Part shown: positions 1-8,446 of the stretch, piece by piece
Position numbering within the stretch: the stretch's first letter is position 1
How the letters are laid out: each line of letters starts with the position of its first letter
Program-made: the position numbers and the translations under genes
NCBI GenBank assembly: GCA_002449695.1
Contig: DJXI01000085.1
Span: 47,968-111,967, forward strand
DNA from: Verrucomicrobia bacterium UBA7008
GTDB taxonomy: Bacteria > Verrucomicrobiota > Kiritimatiellia > RFP12 > UBA1067
DNA: 64,000 nt
Reading direction: 5' to 3'
The notes under the pieces: generated by a model
Database searches by the model: none
What the model was told of the DNA's origin: nothing
What the model saw: only the letters and a program-made list of their open reading frames with translations

Positions 1-529
1 GCGCGCGCTGGAGCTTCGCGCCCTGCCCGAGGATGATCGGGAAGCCCGTGCCCGTCAGCTTCACGCCGCGCGGGAAGTCGAAGATGCCGAGCTTCTCGCC
101 GACCGTCATGTGGTCGAGGATCTTGAAGTCGCGCTCGTGCCACTCGCCGACCTTGCGCACGACGACGTTGGCGGACGAATCCAGGCCCGTGGGGATTTCC
201 GGCGCGGGGATGTTCGGGATCATCAGCAGCGTGTCGCGCAGATCCCTGTCGACCTCGGCGAGCTCGCGGTCGATCTCCGCGATGCGGTCGCCCACCTGGC
301 GCATCTCCTCCTTGGCGGCCGCGATGTCGCCGCCCTCCTTCGCGATCTTGCCGATCTCCTTCGAGGCGGCGTTGCGCTTCGCCTTCAGCGCCTCCGTCTC
401 GCCGACGAGCGCGCGCCGCTTCGCGTCGAGGTCGCGCGCCTTCTCCAGCTTCGCGGCCTCCACGCCGCGCCGCGCCAGCTGGGCGGCGGTGTTGTCGAAA
501 TCATCCCGCAGTTTCTTGATGTCAATCAT
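1..529 (-). CDS. serS: Seryl-tRNA synthetase, N-terminal part (cut by window edge)
   Basis: Charges tRNA-Ser with serine in the cytoplasm. The visible 176 codons open with MIDIKKLRDDFDN and continue into the long antiparallel coiled-coil arm that grips the tRNA (about residues 28-100, K/E/A-rich heptads). PNIPAPEIPTG and GTGFPIILGQGA then mark the beginning of the class II catalytic core. The catalytic motifs lie beyond the left edge. ATG at 529 is chosen because AAGGAG lies nine bases upstream and an extended -10 (557-565) gives a leader of about 20 bases. The gene appears to be transcribed on its own from that promoter. Confidence 0.93.
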   Translation of the reverse strand, partial: MIDIKKLRDDFDNTAAQLARRGVEAAKLEKARDLDAKRRALVGETEALKAKRNAASKEIGKIAKEGGDIAAAKEEMRQVGDRIAEIDRELAEVDRDLRDTLLMIPNIPAPEIPTGLDSSANVVVRKVGEWHERDFKILDHMTVGEKLGIFDFPRGVKLTGTGFPIILGQGAKLQRA

Positions 530-556
530 TTCGTCTAATCTCCTTGGTAACGGCAT

Positions 557-565
557 AGTATATCA
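557..565 (-). promoter_or_regulatory. Extended -10 promoter of serS
   Basis: Reads TGATATACT on the minus strand, followed by ATG and preceded by CGGATTTG. It lies about 28 bases before the serS start codon, with a Shine-Dalgarno between. It is one of the best matches to the shared promoter pattern of this window. No -35 TTGACA is evident. Confidence 0.7.
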
Positions 566-627
566 CAAATCCGCCTCAACCGGCGTACGCCCCCGCAAAG
601 GGGAAGGCCGCCTCCAGATTATATATT

Positions 628-1383
628 TTAGAAATACCCGCCCTTGTCGATGATTTCGCTGATGGTGTCGCCCTGGCGCACCCAGCTGAAGATGTCGACT
701 TCGTTGCGCTCGATGCCCTCGGCGCGCAGCAGCACCTCGTAGGCAATTTCGCGCGGTATGCAGATGACGCCGTCGATGTCGCCCATGATGATGTCGCCGG
801 GACGCACCGTCACCTTGCCGATCCTGACCGGCACCTGGTAGTGCGTGATCATGCAGCGGCCGAGCGAGCCGTTCGACACGCGGTACTTGTAAAACACCGG
901 AAAGTTCTGCTCCAGTATCTGCTTCGTGTCGCGGATGCCGCCCGCGATCACCGCGCCGCGGATTCCCTTCGTGATCGCCGTCGCCGTCATGACGCCGCCC
1001 CAAAGCGAGGCCTCCACGTCGTCGGACGTGTCCCACACGACGACGCCGTTCGGCCTGAAGTCATCGAGCATCTGGGCGCGGAACGTCATCTCGCCCTCGA
1101 TCATGCAGTTCGGCGCGGACTTCACCGTGAACGCCTCGCCGCAGACGACCATCTCGTCGCGGAGCGGCATGATCTCGTGCGGCAGGTTCTGGTCGAGCAG
1201 GCACGCCTCGCGCATGACGTCGTTGACGCAGCCCGTGTAGAGCTTCTCGAAGCGCTCGCAGAGCTCCTTGACGGGGATCGGAAATTCGTTCGTCGGCACG
1301 CTCTGGCGCTTCGCGATGAGCCTGTCGAGTTTCATAAGGCCGGCTTCCTTGGCCTTGGTACGCATATCGGCGAGTGAGGGCAT
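628..1383 (-). CDS. RraA-like / HMG-aldolase family protein
   Basis: The 251-residue protein belongs to the RraA/DmtH-like fold (members include 4-hydroxy-4-methyl-2-oxoglutarate aldolase and the RNase E inhibitor RraA). Seen directly: the family signature around GAVIAGGIRDT (substrate and metal loop) and VRPGDIIMGDIDGVICIP near residue 205. An N-terminal extension of about 45 residues precedes the core. It is the last gene of the hexuronate operon, 90 bases after uxuA, so a role as a 2-keto-acid aldolase in sugar-acid breakdown is more likely than RNase E control; this is inference. The start has AAAGGAAT seven bases upstream. Confidence 0.8.
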   Translation of the reverse strand: MPSLADMRTKAKEAGLMKLDRLIAKRQSVPTNEFPIPVKELCERFEKLYTGCVNDVMREACLLDQNLPHEIMPLRDEMVVCGEAFTVKSAPNCMIEGEMTFRAQMLDDFRPNGVVVWDTSDDVEASLWGGVMTATAITKGIRGAVIAGGIRDTKQILEQNFPVFYKYRVSNGSLGRCMITHYQVPVRIGKVTVRPGDIIMGDIDGVICIPREIAYEVLLRAEGIERNEVDIFSWVRQGDTISEIIDKGGYF

Positions 1384-1400
1384 TTGAATTCCTTTTTGAG

Positions 1401-1457
1401 TTTTAGACAGGATTTACAAGATTGTTTTTAACGCAGAGGCGCAGAGAGCGCAGAGGC
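1401..1457. repeat. Intergenic short tandem repeat (CGCAGAG family, copy A1)
   Basis: The gap between uxuA and the RraA-like gene holds ACGCAGAGGCGCAGAG followed by another GCGCAGAGG (1431-1457), three near-copies of an 8-9 bp unit. It is preceded by GACAGGATTTACAAGATT (1406-1423), which resembles another simple repeat phrase. The same CGCAGAG units occur inside two neighbouring genes at 4620-4648 and 8113-8141. Confidence 0.75.
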
Positions 1458-1473
1458 ATTTGCGATTTGTGAT

Positions 1474-2556
1474 CTATGCGTTCTTCTTGACCACCATAGC
1501 CTCGCCGAAGGTGGTTGCGGATGAAACATTTCCAGTACCTTGAAGCAGCGCTTTAAGGTATCCGTTGGCGAAGAGGCGGCCAAGCGTGAAGTAGCCCGGC
1601 GTGCCTTCGGGCGTGAGGACACGGTCGTAAGCCATCTCGGGGACATGATCGCCGCGGACGGGCACGTCGAGCCCGATCGCGCGGTAGGCGCGCATCAGCG
1701 CGAACTGATCTGTGTCGCCCTGATCGTGGAAAAGCTCGGTGAAATCGGTCTTGTCCCCTTCCACGTCGCGCACATGGATGAACGCGATGCGCTTCCCGAA
1801 ATGCCGCGCAGTCGATTCGAGATCGACACTCATGAGTTTGAAGTTCGCCTGGCAGAAGGTGACGGCGTTCGACGGCGATGGATAGAGCGCGTAGGCGCGG
1901 TCGTAGGCTTCAATGCTGCCGAAGATGCGCGCATAGCCGCCGAGCGAATCGAGGCACGGATCGTCGGGGTGAAGCGCCATGCGCACGCCCCACTTCTCCG
2001 CCGTCGGCATCACGGCCTTGATGAAGCATGCGTAGTTCGCCCAGACCTGATCGTGGGAGAGACGAAGGACTTCGGACTTCCGACTTTCGACTTCAGCACT
2101 GGAAGTCTGATGTCCGAAGTCCGAAGTCTTCTTCGTTTCCGCCAGCGAGAAGTACGTCGCCTTGGCGCCGCCGCGGCCTTCGCGCACGCCCGTCCGCGAC
2201 CAGCCCTTGCCGACCATGAAGTTGTAGCAGAGGAGCTTTATGCCGAGCCGCCCCATCGACTCCAGCAGTTCGCGGTAGTGCGCCAAGGCCTCCTCGCGCA
2301 GAGTCGCAGGGTTTCCCTCGCCCGCCCCATACTCCTTTATCGGGGTCATGTCGAACGGGTCGCCTTCAAGTCCGACAACGTTGAGTCCAGCAGACTTGAG
2401 ACGCGACACGATGGACGAAAGAGTTTCATATCGCCACGGATCGGCGAGTCCCGTCAAATCGGGATTCACCTTCACGATGACGTCCGTGATCCCCATCTGC
2501 GGGCAGAGCGTCCACAGCGGATGCGGCGTCGGCGGTACGAATTCCACAAGCGTCAT
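1474..2556 (-). CDS. uxuA: D-mannonate dehydratase (UxuA family)
   Basis: Dehydrates D-mannonate to 2-keto-3-deoxy-D-gluconate, third step of glucuronate breakdown; cytoplasmic TIM-barrel metalloenzyme. The 360-residue protein shows family blocks RMALHPDDP, FCQANF, FIHVRDVEG, FHDQGDTDQF, VRGDHVP and PGYFTLGRLFANGYLKALL. ATG at 2556 overlaps the stop of the glycosidase gene (ATGA) and has GGAGGAAC before it; the frame is open further upstream but reads as shadow. Odd: residues about 140-165 (DNA 2066-2137) consist of a palindromic GAAGTCCGAAGTC-type repeat read in frame, an insertion not expected in the family. Confidence 0.9.
   Translation of the reverse strand: MTLVEFVPPTPHPLWTLCPQMGITDVIVKVNPDLTGLADPWRYETLSSIVSRLKSAGLNVVGLEGDPFDMTPIKEYGAGEGNPATLREEALAHYRELLESMGRLGIKLLCYNFMVGKGWSRTGVREGRGGAKATYFSLAETKKTSDFGHQTSSAEVESRKSEVLRLSHDQVWANYACFIKAVMPTAEKWGVRMALHPDDPCLDSLGGYARIFGSIEAYDRAYALYPSPSNAVTFCQANFKLMSVDLESTARHFGKRIAFIHVRDVEGDKTDFTELFHDQGDTDQFALMRAYRAIGLDVPVRGDHVPEMAYDRVLTPEGTPGYFTLGRLFANGYLKALLQGTGNVSSATTFGEAMVVKKNA
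2066..2137. repeat. Palindromic GACTTCGGACTTC repeat inside uxuA (copy B1)
   Basis: Within the coding sequence, GACTTCGGACTTCCGACTT at the left is mirrored by GTCCGAAGTCCGAAGTC at the right, around a short unpaired centre. The whole stretch stays in frame and encodes a Ser/Glu/Lys-rich insertion. A related copy lies in uxaC at 7911-7999. Confidence 0.8.
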
Positions 2557-4061
2557 TTCGTTCCTCCATGAGATGTCAGCACGAGAGACTTCTCGGTCAG
2601 CAGACATGGCGAGTCGTAGATTGGCACGTTGACGTAACGCGTGGAATTGGCCGACACGCACACGTCCCTCTTCGGGAACTCGTAGACCGCGCCCGTGAAG
2701 AGATCCACCCACACGGGATCCTTGAGGGGCGCGCCTGTCCACTTGAAGGTGTGGGGACGCGTGATGAAGCTGTCGCCCGGACGCTCGTAGACGGGCACAA
2801 CCTGTCCGGCGGGCAGCAACGGCTCCTTTTCCTTGTCCACCTTCCGCGTCGTCTCCGCGCATGTCCAGAACACGAACACGCGCGCGCCGTCGGCCTTGGC
2901 ATATTCATAGGTGCACACGGTGCTGTCCGTCGTGCTGAAACCGGAGTCGACAACGCGCGTGAGCGTCTCGTCGAACACGCTCACCACGTTCTGCACGGCG
3001 TAGTAGGCGCGCTTGACGGCGATCACCTCCTTCTCCTCGTTCGCGCGCAGAAGCCCCTTCAGGTTGATTTCGCGCCCCGTGTGGTTGAAGTCGCAGATCG
3101 TGAACACGCTCGACTCCACGTCGTGTCCGAGATCGCCGAGCATCCTGCGCATATCCCATTTGGCCTGGCTGTACTCGCTCCAGGGGATGTTAGAGAGCGC
3201 AAAGCGCGTGGCCATCTCGCTTGGACAGCCGTTCTCGCCCTGTCGCAGCTTCGCCGCGGGGTTGTACTTCGCGAGCACGGCCTTCTGCGCCTCGACCTGC
3301 GCGTAGGAACTCTCGGGCGCGGGCGCGTAGCCGTGGTAGATGATTGAATCGAACAGTTTCACATCCTCGCCCATCTCCTTCAGACACCTGTCGAGGAATT
3401 CGGCACTGTTGTGCGCGAGCGAGAGTCCGGCGATACGTGCGTTTGGTACGTTGCGGCGAATCATCTTAGCGGTGCGCACGTTGAACGCCGCGATAGCGGC
3501 GGGCGTCTTCTTCGGCGTGCCGATGTCCGGCTCGTTCCACATCGCCCAGTCGCGCACACGCGTGGCGAAGTGCTTCGAGAGGGCATCCACCCACGCATCC
3601 CATCCGGCGAGGCCCTCCTCGCTCGTAGGAAAGCCGCCGGCGAGGTCCCTGCCGCCACCGCCGGGATAAACAGGATTGCCGTAGCCCGTCTCAAGCATCG
3701 GCAGGATGCCCTGCCCAAGCGCGTAGTCCACCTGATGGTCGAGCCAGGCGAAGTCGTACACGCCCTTCACCCGCTCGCACTTCGCCCAGCCCGCCTGCAG
3801 ACGTATCTTCTTGATGCCAAGAGGCGCAAGAAAGCGCCTGTACTCGTCGAACTTCGCGAAGTCGCGGTCGAGCGCCTCGCAGCCGAGCGTCCAGTTTGAG
3901 CTGCGGATGTCCTTCACGCTGCGCGGCGCGAGCGTGCCCACGCGCTTCAGCCCCACGCGAAGCGGGGACTCCACGCGGTCGGGGGCTGTAGACAGCTCCA
4001 CCTCGCCACTCGCCGAAATAACCGACGCGCAGACCGCCGCAAAGATCAAATTCGTTTTCAT
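2553..4061 (-). CDS. Secreted clan GH-A glycoside hydrolase (GH39-like)
   Basis: A 502-residue retaining glycosidase, probably exported. MKTNLIFAAVCASVISASGEV is a signal peptide. The TIM-barrel shows WNEPD near residue 175 (acid/base Glu of clan GH-A) and RQGENG near residue 275 (candidate nucleophile Glu), plus a C-terminal beta-sandwich-like part, the order seen in GH39 enzymes. Start at 4061 follows AAGGAA. Lying between the SDR and uxuA genes, it may release uronic acid units for the pathway; the substrate is inferred from context only. Family assignment within clan GH-A is uncertain. Confidence 0.75.
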   Translation of the reverse strand: MKTNLIFAAVCASVISASGEVELSTAPDRVESPLRVGLKRVGTLAPRSVKDIRSSNWTLGCEALDRDFAKFDEYRRFLAPLGIKKIRLQAGWAKCERVKGVYDFAWLDHQVDYALGQGILPMLETGYGNPVYPGGGGRDLAGGFPTSEEGLAGWDAWVDALSKHFATRVRDWAMWNEPDIGTPKKTPAAIAAFNVRTAKMIRRNVPNARIAGLSLAHNSAEFLDRCLKEMGEDVKLFDSIIYHGYAPAPESSYAQVEAQKAVLAKYNPAAKLRQGENGCPSEMATRFALSNIPWSEYSQAKWDMRRMLGDLGHDVESSVFTICDFNHTGREINLKGLLRANEEKEVIAVKRAYYAVQNVVSVFDETLTRVVDSGFSTTDSTVCTYEYAKADGARVFVFWTCAETTRKVDKEKEPLLPAGQVVPVYERPGDSFITRPHTFKWTGAPLKDPVWVDLFTGAVYEFPKRDVCVSANSTRYVNVPIYDSPCLLTEKSLVLTSHGGTK

Positions 4062-4107
4062 CTGCCGTTCCTTTTCGATAATTGTCCGGTGGCAACTGGT
4101 GGATAGC

Positions 4108-4974
4108 CTACACGCCCGCCGACGCAAGAAAGCCGCCGTCGACGGGAACTGTTATACCGGTGACGAAAGCTGAAGCCGAATCGTCAAGAAGCCAGTTCAC
4201 ACATCCGAGAAGGTCTTCCGCCTCGCCGAACCGCCCCATCGGCGTGTGGTGCATCACCTGTTCGCCGCGCGCGGAGAGGCCGCCGTCCGGCGTCATGAGA
4301 TAGGCGCGGGAGCGTTCGTTGACCATGAAGCCGGGCGCGACGGCGTTCACGCGCACCTTCGCGGGCGCCATGTACTGCGCAAAGAACATCGTCCAGCTGG
4401 CGATCGCGGCCTTGCTCATCGCATACGGCGCGACGCGCGTCAAGGGACGGTAAGTGTTCATCGACGCGAAGTTGAGTATCGCGCCGCCGCCGGCTTTCGC
4501 CATCTGAAGGCCGAAGATGCGCGACGGGATGACGGTACCGAGCGTGTTGATCTCAAGGACGCTCTTGAACGCCTCCATGTCGATATCGAAGAAACCGCGA
4601 TCTGCGGGAAGGTCGTTGTTCTCGCGCAGAGACGCAGAGGCGCAGAGGTCTTTTTCGCAGAACCTAAGCCGCGTCGGCATGGCCTTTACGTTGTTTCCGC
4701 CCGCGCCATTGATCAGGAAGCGGCAAGGTCCCCATTCTGCCTCGACGCGCACGGCGATATCAGCCACGGCCGCCTCATCGGTAACGTCACCTGGCTCAAT
4801 GCGGCACACGCCGCCAGCTGCCGCGATTGCGGCGGCCACCTTCTCAAGTTTTTCGCGCGTGCGTCCCACGAGAACGACCTTCGCGCCTTTTCGCGCCAAG
4901 TCCTCGGCTATGACGCTGCACAGCGTCCCGCCCGCGCCGGTCACGACGGCGACTTTCTCTTCGTATGCGATCAT
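4108..4974 (-). CDS. SDR oxidoreductase, fructuronate reductase (UxuB/YjmF-like)
   Basis: Predicted to reduce D-fructuronate to D-mannonate with NAD(P)H, linking uronate isomerase to mannonate dehydratase. The 288-residue protein has the Rossmann motif TGAGGTLCSVIAEDLA, NGAGGNN, and the catalytic YAMSK (Tyr-x-x-x-Lys). Start MIAYEEKVAVVTG at 4974 has AAGGTGAA upstream, lying in the last codons of the LamG gene. Odd: the loop after NGAGGN carries LCASASLRE, which is the in-frame product of the CGCAGAG repeat at 4620-4648. The loop is variable in length in relatives, so the enzyme may tolerate it. No polyol-dehydrogenase-type UxuB is present here, so this SDR probably fills that step. Confidence 0.82.
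   Translation of the reverse strand: MIAYEEKVAVVTGAGGTLCSVIAEDLARKGAKVVLVGRTREKLEKVAAAIAAAGGVCRIEPGDVTDEAAVADIAVRVEAEWGPCRFLINGAGGNNVKAMPTRLRFCEKDLCASASLRENNDLPADRGFFDIDMEAFKSVLEINTLGTVIPSRIFGLQMAKAGGGAILNFASMNTYRPLTRVAPYAMSKAAIASWTMFFAQYMAPAKVRVNAVAPGFMVNERSRAYLMTPDGGLSARGEQVMHHTPMGRFGEAEDLLGCVNWLLDDSASAFVTGITVPVDGGFLASAGV
4620..4648. repeat. CGCAGAG repeat inside the SDR gene (copy A2)
   Basis: The 29 bases from TCTCGCGCAGAGACG through GCGCAGAGG are identical to the reverse complement of 8113-8141 in uxaC. Read on the minus strand in the SDR frame it gives LCASASLRE with no stop. Confidence 0.85.
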
Positions 4975-4982
4975 GGCCGGAT

Positions 4983-7178
4983 TCACCTTAAGATAATCAG
5001 CATTCCACGCCGCGTGTTCTCCACGGTGGCCTTGTTTGAGACGCCATAGCCCGCTATCGCGTAGAAGGCGAGGCACTGGTAGCTGGCGGCGGGAGCCTTC
5101 TCCCATTCCACATCAAGCGTCCGACCTGTCGCACCGGGGATAAGTTCACCGTTCTTCAGCCACTGGTAGCCGGTCGCGCCGGGCGCGTGTGCCGAAAGGG
5201 TCGAAGAGCCATCGACGCTGACTGTGCACGACTGTGGATGTGTGGAGAACATAAGTCCGTTGCCGTCCGAACCGCCCCCATGAATCGAGAAGTCGGATTT
5301 GGCGGAAGCGTTGACATTGTCGGCGAACGTGCCCGTCAGCGGATCATAAAGTCCCGCTTTGCCATCCAGCACTGCGGGCGTGAAGTCGCGCACGAGATTG
5401 CCGTCTTCGTAAATCTTCAGCGAATACACCCTGAGCGCCTGGGGATCCTGGACGCCCGTTCCGTTGTTGGTGCGCCGGCCGAAGAGAACTATCGAAGCGC
5501 CGGCGTCGAAAGACGAAGGAATGGTGAAGGAGTCGCTCTTGACGACGGTTCCGTCCTGCTTGATTGTCCGCGCTCCTGTTGAAAGGTCGATGTCATAGAC
5601 GTGTCGCGTCCAGTTCCACTGCGCCGGCGAGTTGGCGCTGTCGAACGCAGCCTTGCCGCCGTCAAAGTACCGGAAGCGGATTCCGCCGTTCTGGTTGTAG
5701 AACCCGAGGCACGGGGCCGACTCGCCGCTGCGCGCGTCGAGGGCGAAGAGCGCCGACATGTCGTTCGTGGCGACGAAAGCGTAGTCGAGGACGATGCGCG
5801 AGTTTTTCTTGAAAGAGTAGCCGGTGTCGAGAATCGGCCCGGCCTCCGCCGCCTCCAGATACGCGTCGGCGGATGCCGCGGCGCCGATTCCTCCCGCGCT
5901 CGCGCATTCCACAGCGCCGCCGACGGCGAGGCGGCAGCCGGTTTCGGGCGTGTAGAACTTGGAGTTCTGCGCGTCCCAAAGCCCGCTCACGCCATCGACG
6001 ATGCGCGGCGTGAAATCGCGCACGAGCGTGCCGTCATCCCATATCTTCATGCCGTAAACCTTGACGTCGGCGGCGTTGCTATAACCGCTCGCAGCATTTC
6101 CACCGAAAACAACGAGCGATTTCGCCGCGCGTTCGTTTGTGTCCGGCTTTTGCGAAAGCGTCCCCTCGAAAAGGATTTCGCCGTCCGCATCGGCGAGGAC
6201 GGCGGAGTTGCCGGGCCCGTCGAGCGTGAGGACGCGGCGGCTGCCGTCCGCGGCGATCTTCGTCGTCACACCGTTGTTATTTTTGGAGCGGACGGTATAG
6301 GCTATTTCCCCGGCTGTCGTCACATACATCCCCCAGCACAATCCAGAGGTGGCGATGACGCCGAACGGGCGAGGCCCGCTGTTGGTGGAGCAAAGCGCGA
6401 AGTCGAACTCGACCTTTGTGTTGCAGTCCGGGGTGAAACCGGTGTCGATGTAGACGGGCTTTGCGGACGAGCCGAGCGCGTAGGCAGAGTCCGTGCCGAA
6501 GACAAAAGGATTGCCTTCGCTCTGGACGTTCCCGTAAACCACGCCGTTGACGCGGTCGTAAAGCCCTGTCACGCCGCCGAACGAATACGGAATGAGGTCG
6601 CGCACGAGTTCGCCGTCGTCGAAGACTTGCATCGAATAGAGCCTACCCGTGAAGCCGCTGTCATAGCCGCTGGCCGTGTGGCGCGCGAAGACGGCGAGGG
6701 AGAGGCTGTTCGTCGCGGTGCGGATCTGGGACGAGACATCCACCTCTATCGTCTTGCCGGCGCCGGCCAGAGTCGCCGTTCCGCTCGCGCAGTCGAGCGT
6801 GGCGGTGTAGCGCGAAAAGGTCGGCGGCGCCTTGGAGCCGAAGTTCTTGTAGACGGAGGTATTCGCCGCGTCTCCCATTGCGAAGGCAATGTTGGCGCCG
6901 GATTGGAAGTAAAGTCCCGCCGAGAACGGAAGTGTGCTGCCAGCCGAGCCGAACACATAGCGCGTGCCGTTCGTGTTCGCGCACTCGAAGTCTATGACCA
7001 CCTTGGTCTTTCCGCTCGCACACCATCCCGTGTCGATGGCCTGCGAGCCATCCGACTCTAGATATGTGTCAGACATGTTGGCGACGGTGGCCGCTGCAAC
7101 GGTCTCACACGATACGGCGACGAGTACCGCAGCGATGCAGGCACTCCAGCATTTAGTCTGTTTTGCGGTCTTGCTCAT
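4983..7178 (-). CDS. Secreted protein with three LamG-like domains and an Ig-like domain
   Basis: 731 residues. After a signal peptide (MSKTAKQTKCWSACIAAVLVAVSC) come three concanavalin-like/LamG repeats, each opening with an IDTG or LDTGY segment and closing with a VRDLIPYSF/VRDFTP...GLYD/GLWD segment. A C-terminal Ig-like domain follows (about residues 640-731; YQWLKNGELIPGATG). Such proteins bind glycans or serve as surface adhesins; here, inside a uronate operon, it may capture the polysaccharide. Start at 7178 overlaps the uxaC stop as ATGA and has AGGAGC before it. No anchor motif is seen, so it may be released or loosely bound. Confidence 0.78.
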   Translation of the reverse strand: MSKTAKQTKCWSACIAAVLVAVSCETVAAATVANMSDTYLESDGSQAIDTGWCASGKTKVVIDFECANTNGTRYVFGSAGSTLPFSAGLYFQSGANIAFAMGDAANTSVYKNFGSKAPPTFSRYTATLDCASGTATLAGAGKTIEVDVSSQIRTATNSLSLAVFARHTASGYDSGFTGRLYSMQVFDDGELVRDLIPYSFGGVTGLYDRVNGVVYGNVQSEGNPFVFGTDSAYALGSSAKPVYIDTGFTPDCNTKVEFDFALCSTNSGPRPFGVIATSGLCWGMYVTTAGEIAYTVRSKNNNGVTTKIAADGSRRVLTLDGPGNSAVLADADGEILFEGTLSQKPDTNERAAKSLVVFGGNAASGYSNAADVKVYGMKIWDDGTLVRDFTPRIVDGVSGLWDAQNSKFYTPETGCRLAVGGAVECASAGGIGAAASADAYLEAAEAGPILDTGYSFKKNSRIVLDYAFVATNDMSALFALDARSGESAPCLGFYNQNGGIRFRYFDGGKAAFDSANSPAQWNWTRHVYDIDLSTGARTIKQDGTVVKSDSFTIPSSFDAGASIVLFGRRTNNGTGVQDPQALRVYSLKIYEDGNLVRDFTPAVLDGKAGLYDPLTGTFADNVNASAKSDFSIHGGGSDGNGLMFSTHPQSCTVSVDGSSTLSAHAPGATGYQWLKNGELIPGATGRTLDVEWEKAPAASYQCLAFYAIAGYGVSNKATVENTRRGMLIILR

Positions 7179-8446
7179 TGTATTGCTCCTTTCTGTAAGA
7201 ACATGGCATGTGCGTTTACGTAGCATACATTCTCCAGCAGCGGGCGCAGCAGCGCTTCGTCGTCCGGGAACGAACCAGACGCAACCTTCTCCGCCAACCA
7301 CTTGCAGAGAACGCGGCGAAAGTAGTCATGGCGCACAAGCGAGAGGAGAGAGCGGGAATCCGTCGTCATGCCGACAAACGTCGAGAGGACGCCGTACGCC
7401 GCGTTCTTCTCCAGCACGTCGCGTATCCCTTCCTCGTGGTCGCACCACCACCAGGCCGGGCCGAGCTGCACCTTGCCGGGAACGCCGTCTTCAACGAACG
7501 ATCCGGCGAGCACCGCAAGCGAGGCATGCGCCGCCGGGTTGAGCGACATGAGGATGGTGCGGGGGAGAGCGTTCTCCTTCTCCAGTCTATCCAAAAACGC
7601 GGCAACGACGGCGGGATCGACGGGCGCGCGCATCCCGGCGAAACCGCCCGCCGGACCCGCAGCCGCGCGAAGTCGCGACGACGTCTCGCGGCGCGCGCCC
7701 ATGTGCAGCAGCATCGTCCAACCGTGCGCCGCGGCATACGCCGCGACAGTCGGTAGGGCGCGATGACCCCATCGCGCCGCATCTGCCAGGATCGAAACAT
7801 CATCGACCGAGACATCAACCACCCGGCAACCCGCCGCGCGGAACTTCTCAAGCGTCTCGACCGGGACTTCGTCACCCGCGTTCATGCGGAGCGATGGAAC
7901 GACCTTGAAAGAGGACTTCAGACTTGGGACTTCAGACTTCGAAGCGACCTCTCCACGCGCCGTCCCCCGAAGTCTGTCGTCTGTCGTCTGAAGTCCTTCC
8001 AACTCCCCCGCGCCTACGCACGGGCTCAAATACTCCACACCAAACTTCTTCAACATCTTCGACGGAGTCCATTCAGAAAGCGACACATTCTCCACGCACT
8101 CCCACCATCTACCCTCTGCGCCTCTGCGTCTCTGCGCGAGACATCTTCCATCCCACAGCCATGCCAGTTCCTGCCCCGCCCACGCGAAGAGCGGGTTGCC
8201 TAAGAGCTTCGGCAGCGTGCGCTTCCACGCCGCCCACTTCTCGTCCTCGCTCGCGTCGCCGGTGATGACGCGCTCCGGTTCGCCGCAGATGCGCATCGCA
8301 CGGTGCTTGTAGGGATCGGCCTTCACCCAGACTTCGTAAAGCGAGCCGAGCGGCTTGTCCTCGGCGAGCATCCGCATGTCGAGATGGTTGTGCCAATCAA
8401 CAATCGGCAGGTTCCGCACCCACGAATACATGACGTCAAAGTTCAC
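7175..8446 (-). CDS. uxaC: Uronate isomerase (UxaC)
   Basis: Isomerises D-glucuronate to D-fructuronate (and galacturonate to tagaturonate). Metal-dependent amidohydrolase-fold enzyme with IVDWHNHLDM at the start, LLHMGARRE, and LGPAWWWCDHEEG with STFVGMTTDSRS near the end, all typical. GTG at 8446 is chosen because GGGAGGG lies eight bases upstream; it overlaps the transporter stop by 11 bases, and the next ATG (8431) has no ribosome site at the right distance. At 423 residues it is shorter than the usual 460-470. Odd: two repeat families are inserted in frame (7911-7999 and 8113-8141), encoding a KSEVPSLKS-type stretch and LAQRRRGAE. Whether activity is kept is not known, but the frame is intact. 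Confidence 0.88.
   Translation of the reverse strand: MNFDVMYSWVRNLPIVDWHNHLDMRMLAEDKPLGSLYEVWVKADPYKHRAMRICGEPERVITGDASEDEKWAAWKRTLPKLLGNPLFAWAGQELAWLWDGRCLAQRRRGAEGRWWECVENVSLSEWTPSKMLKKFGVEYLSPCVGAGELEGLQTTDDRLRGTARGEVASKSEVPSLKSSFKVVPSLRMNAGDEVPVETLEKFRAAGCRVVDVSVDDVSILADAARWGHRALPTVAAYAAAHGWTMLLHMGARRETSSRLRAAAGPAGGFAGMRAPVDPAVVAAFLDRLEKENALPRTILMSLNPAAHASLAVLAGSFVEDGVPGKVQLGPAWWWCDHEEGIRDVLEKNAAYGVLSTFVGMTTDSRSLLSLVRHDYFRRVLCKWLAEKVASGSFPDDEALLRPLLENVCYVNAHAMFLQKGAIQ
7911..7999. repeat. Inverted GGACTTCAGAC repeat inside uxaC (copy B2)
   Basis: GGACTTCAGAC at 7913-7923 is matched perfectly in inverse by GTCTGAAGTCC at 7986-7996. Between them are further ACTTCAGACTTC and GTCTGTCGTCTG units. 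The sequence is in frame in uxaC and resembles the repeat in uxuA (2066-2137). Confidence 0.8.
8113..8141. repeat. CGCAGAG repeat inside uxaC (copy A3, inverted)
   Basis: CCTCTGCGCCTCTGCGTC followed by TCTGCGCGAGA is the exact reverse complement of the 29-bp element in the SDR gene. In the uxaC frame it encodes LAQRRRGAE, with no stop. Confidence 0.85.

Noticed and set aside
5601-7061. A 486-codon plus-strand frame opposite the LamG gene
   Set aside because: The minus-strand gene has a signal peptide and repeated LamG signatures; the plus frame has none.
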